This document shows positions 43,650 to 45,000 of a DNA stretch of 45,000 nucleotides, in pieces. This DNA comes from Mesostigma viride. Taxonomy: Eukaryota; Streptophyta; Mesostigmatophyceae; Mesostigmatales; Mesostigmataceae. The notes under the pieces are model-generated. The model saw only the letters and a program-made list of their open reading frames with translations, did not search any database and had not been told where the DNA came from. The position numbers were made by a program, and so were the translations under genes. The stretch lies in NCBI GenBank assembly GCA_009746045.1, contig RPFO01000590.1:1-45000 (forward strand), in the 5' to 3' direction. How positions within the stretch are numbered: the first letter of the stretch is position 1; every line of letters begins with the position of its first letter.

Positions 43650-45000
<1,351 letters not shown>

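Overview
This is a eukaryotic nuclear window, most likely from a flagellate green alga (Chlorophyta); I do not name a genus. The evidence is GC-rich, Ala/Gly/Pro-rich coding exons split by many GT-AG introns with C/T-rich acceptors, a long Sfi1/IQ centrin-binding-type protein, a Ki-67-like FHA protein, and dense simple repeats mixed with non-LTR retrotransposons. I found no operons, CRISPR arrays or rRNA genes. Multi-exon genes below are my own splice models, checked by eye for phase continuity, not by transcripts.

Layout. 0.2-8.5 kb: two divergent gene blocks. On the minus strand lie a PHD-like zinc-finger exon and a long low-complexity Met/Gly and Gly/Asp reading frame. On the plus strand lies a three-exon DUF7869-like (RNase H-like) transposase gene. 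Between them is a large nested inverted repeat. 8.9-9.2 kb: a decayed BED zinc finger of hAT-transposase type. 11.0-13.7 kb: a 5'-truncated, frameshifted LINE carrying a 157-bp SINE-like insertion with an exact 11-bp target duplication. 13.8-16.7 kb: a graveyard of truncated LINE/SINE tails ending in a small stem-loop and (TTAA)n, including two LINE 3' ends facing each other.

17.4-26.8 kb, minus strand: a ten-exon gene for a protein of about 1,766 residues, with an N-terminal FHA domain most like Ki-67, a long disordered Ser/Thr-Pro-rich middle, a coiled coil, a PHD finger and a basic Leu-Arg-Ser-Arg-Lys tail. 29.5-42.5 kb, plus strand and head to head with it: a gene of at least twelve exons for a protein with an IQ motif followed by many Trp-centred helical repeats like Sfi1. 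Its introns hold several minisatellites. If the models hold, a chromosome-associated protein and a centrin-binding protein share one 2.7-kb divergent intergenic region.

42.5-45 kb: AT-richer non-coding DNA, a tRNA-Asp-like SINE head, then three abutting tetranucleotide arrays, (ACCG)n, (GGCC)n and (GGCT)n; the last runs off the window after more than 1.3 kb.
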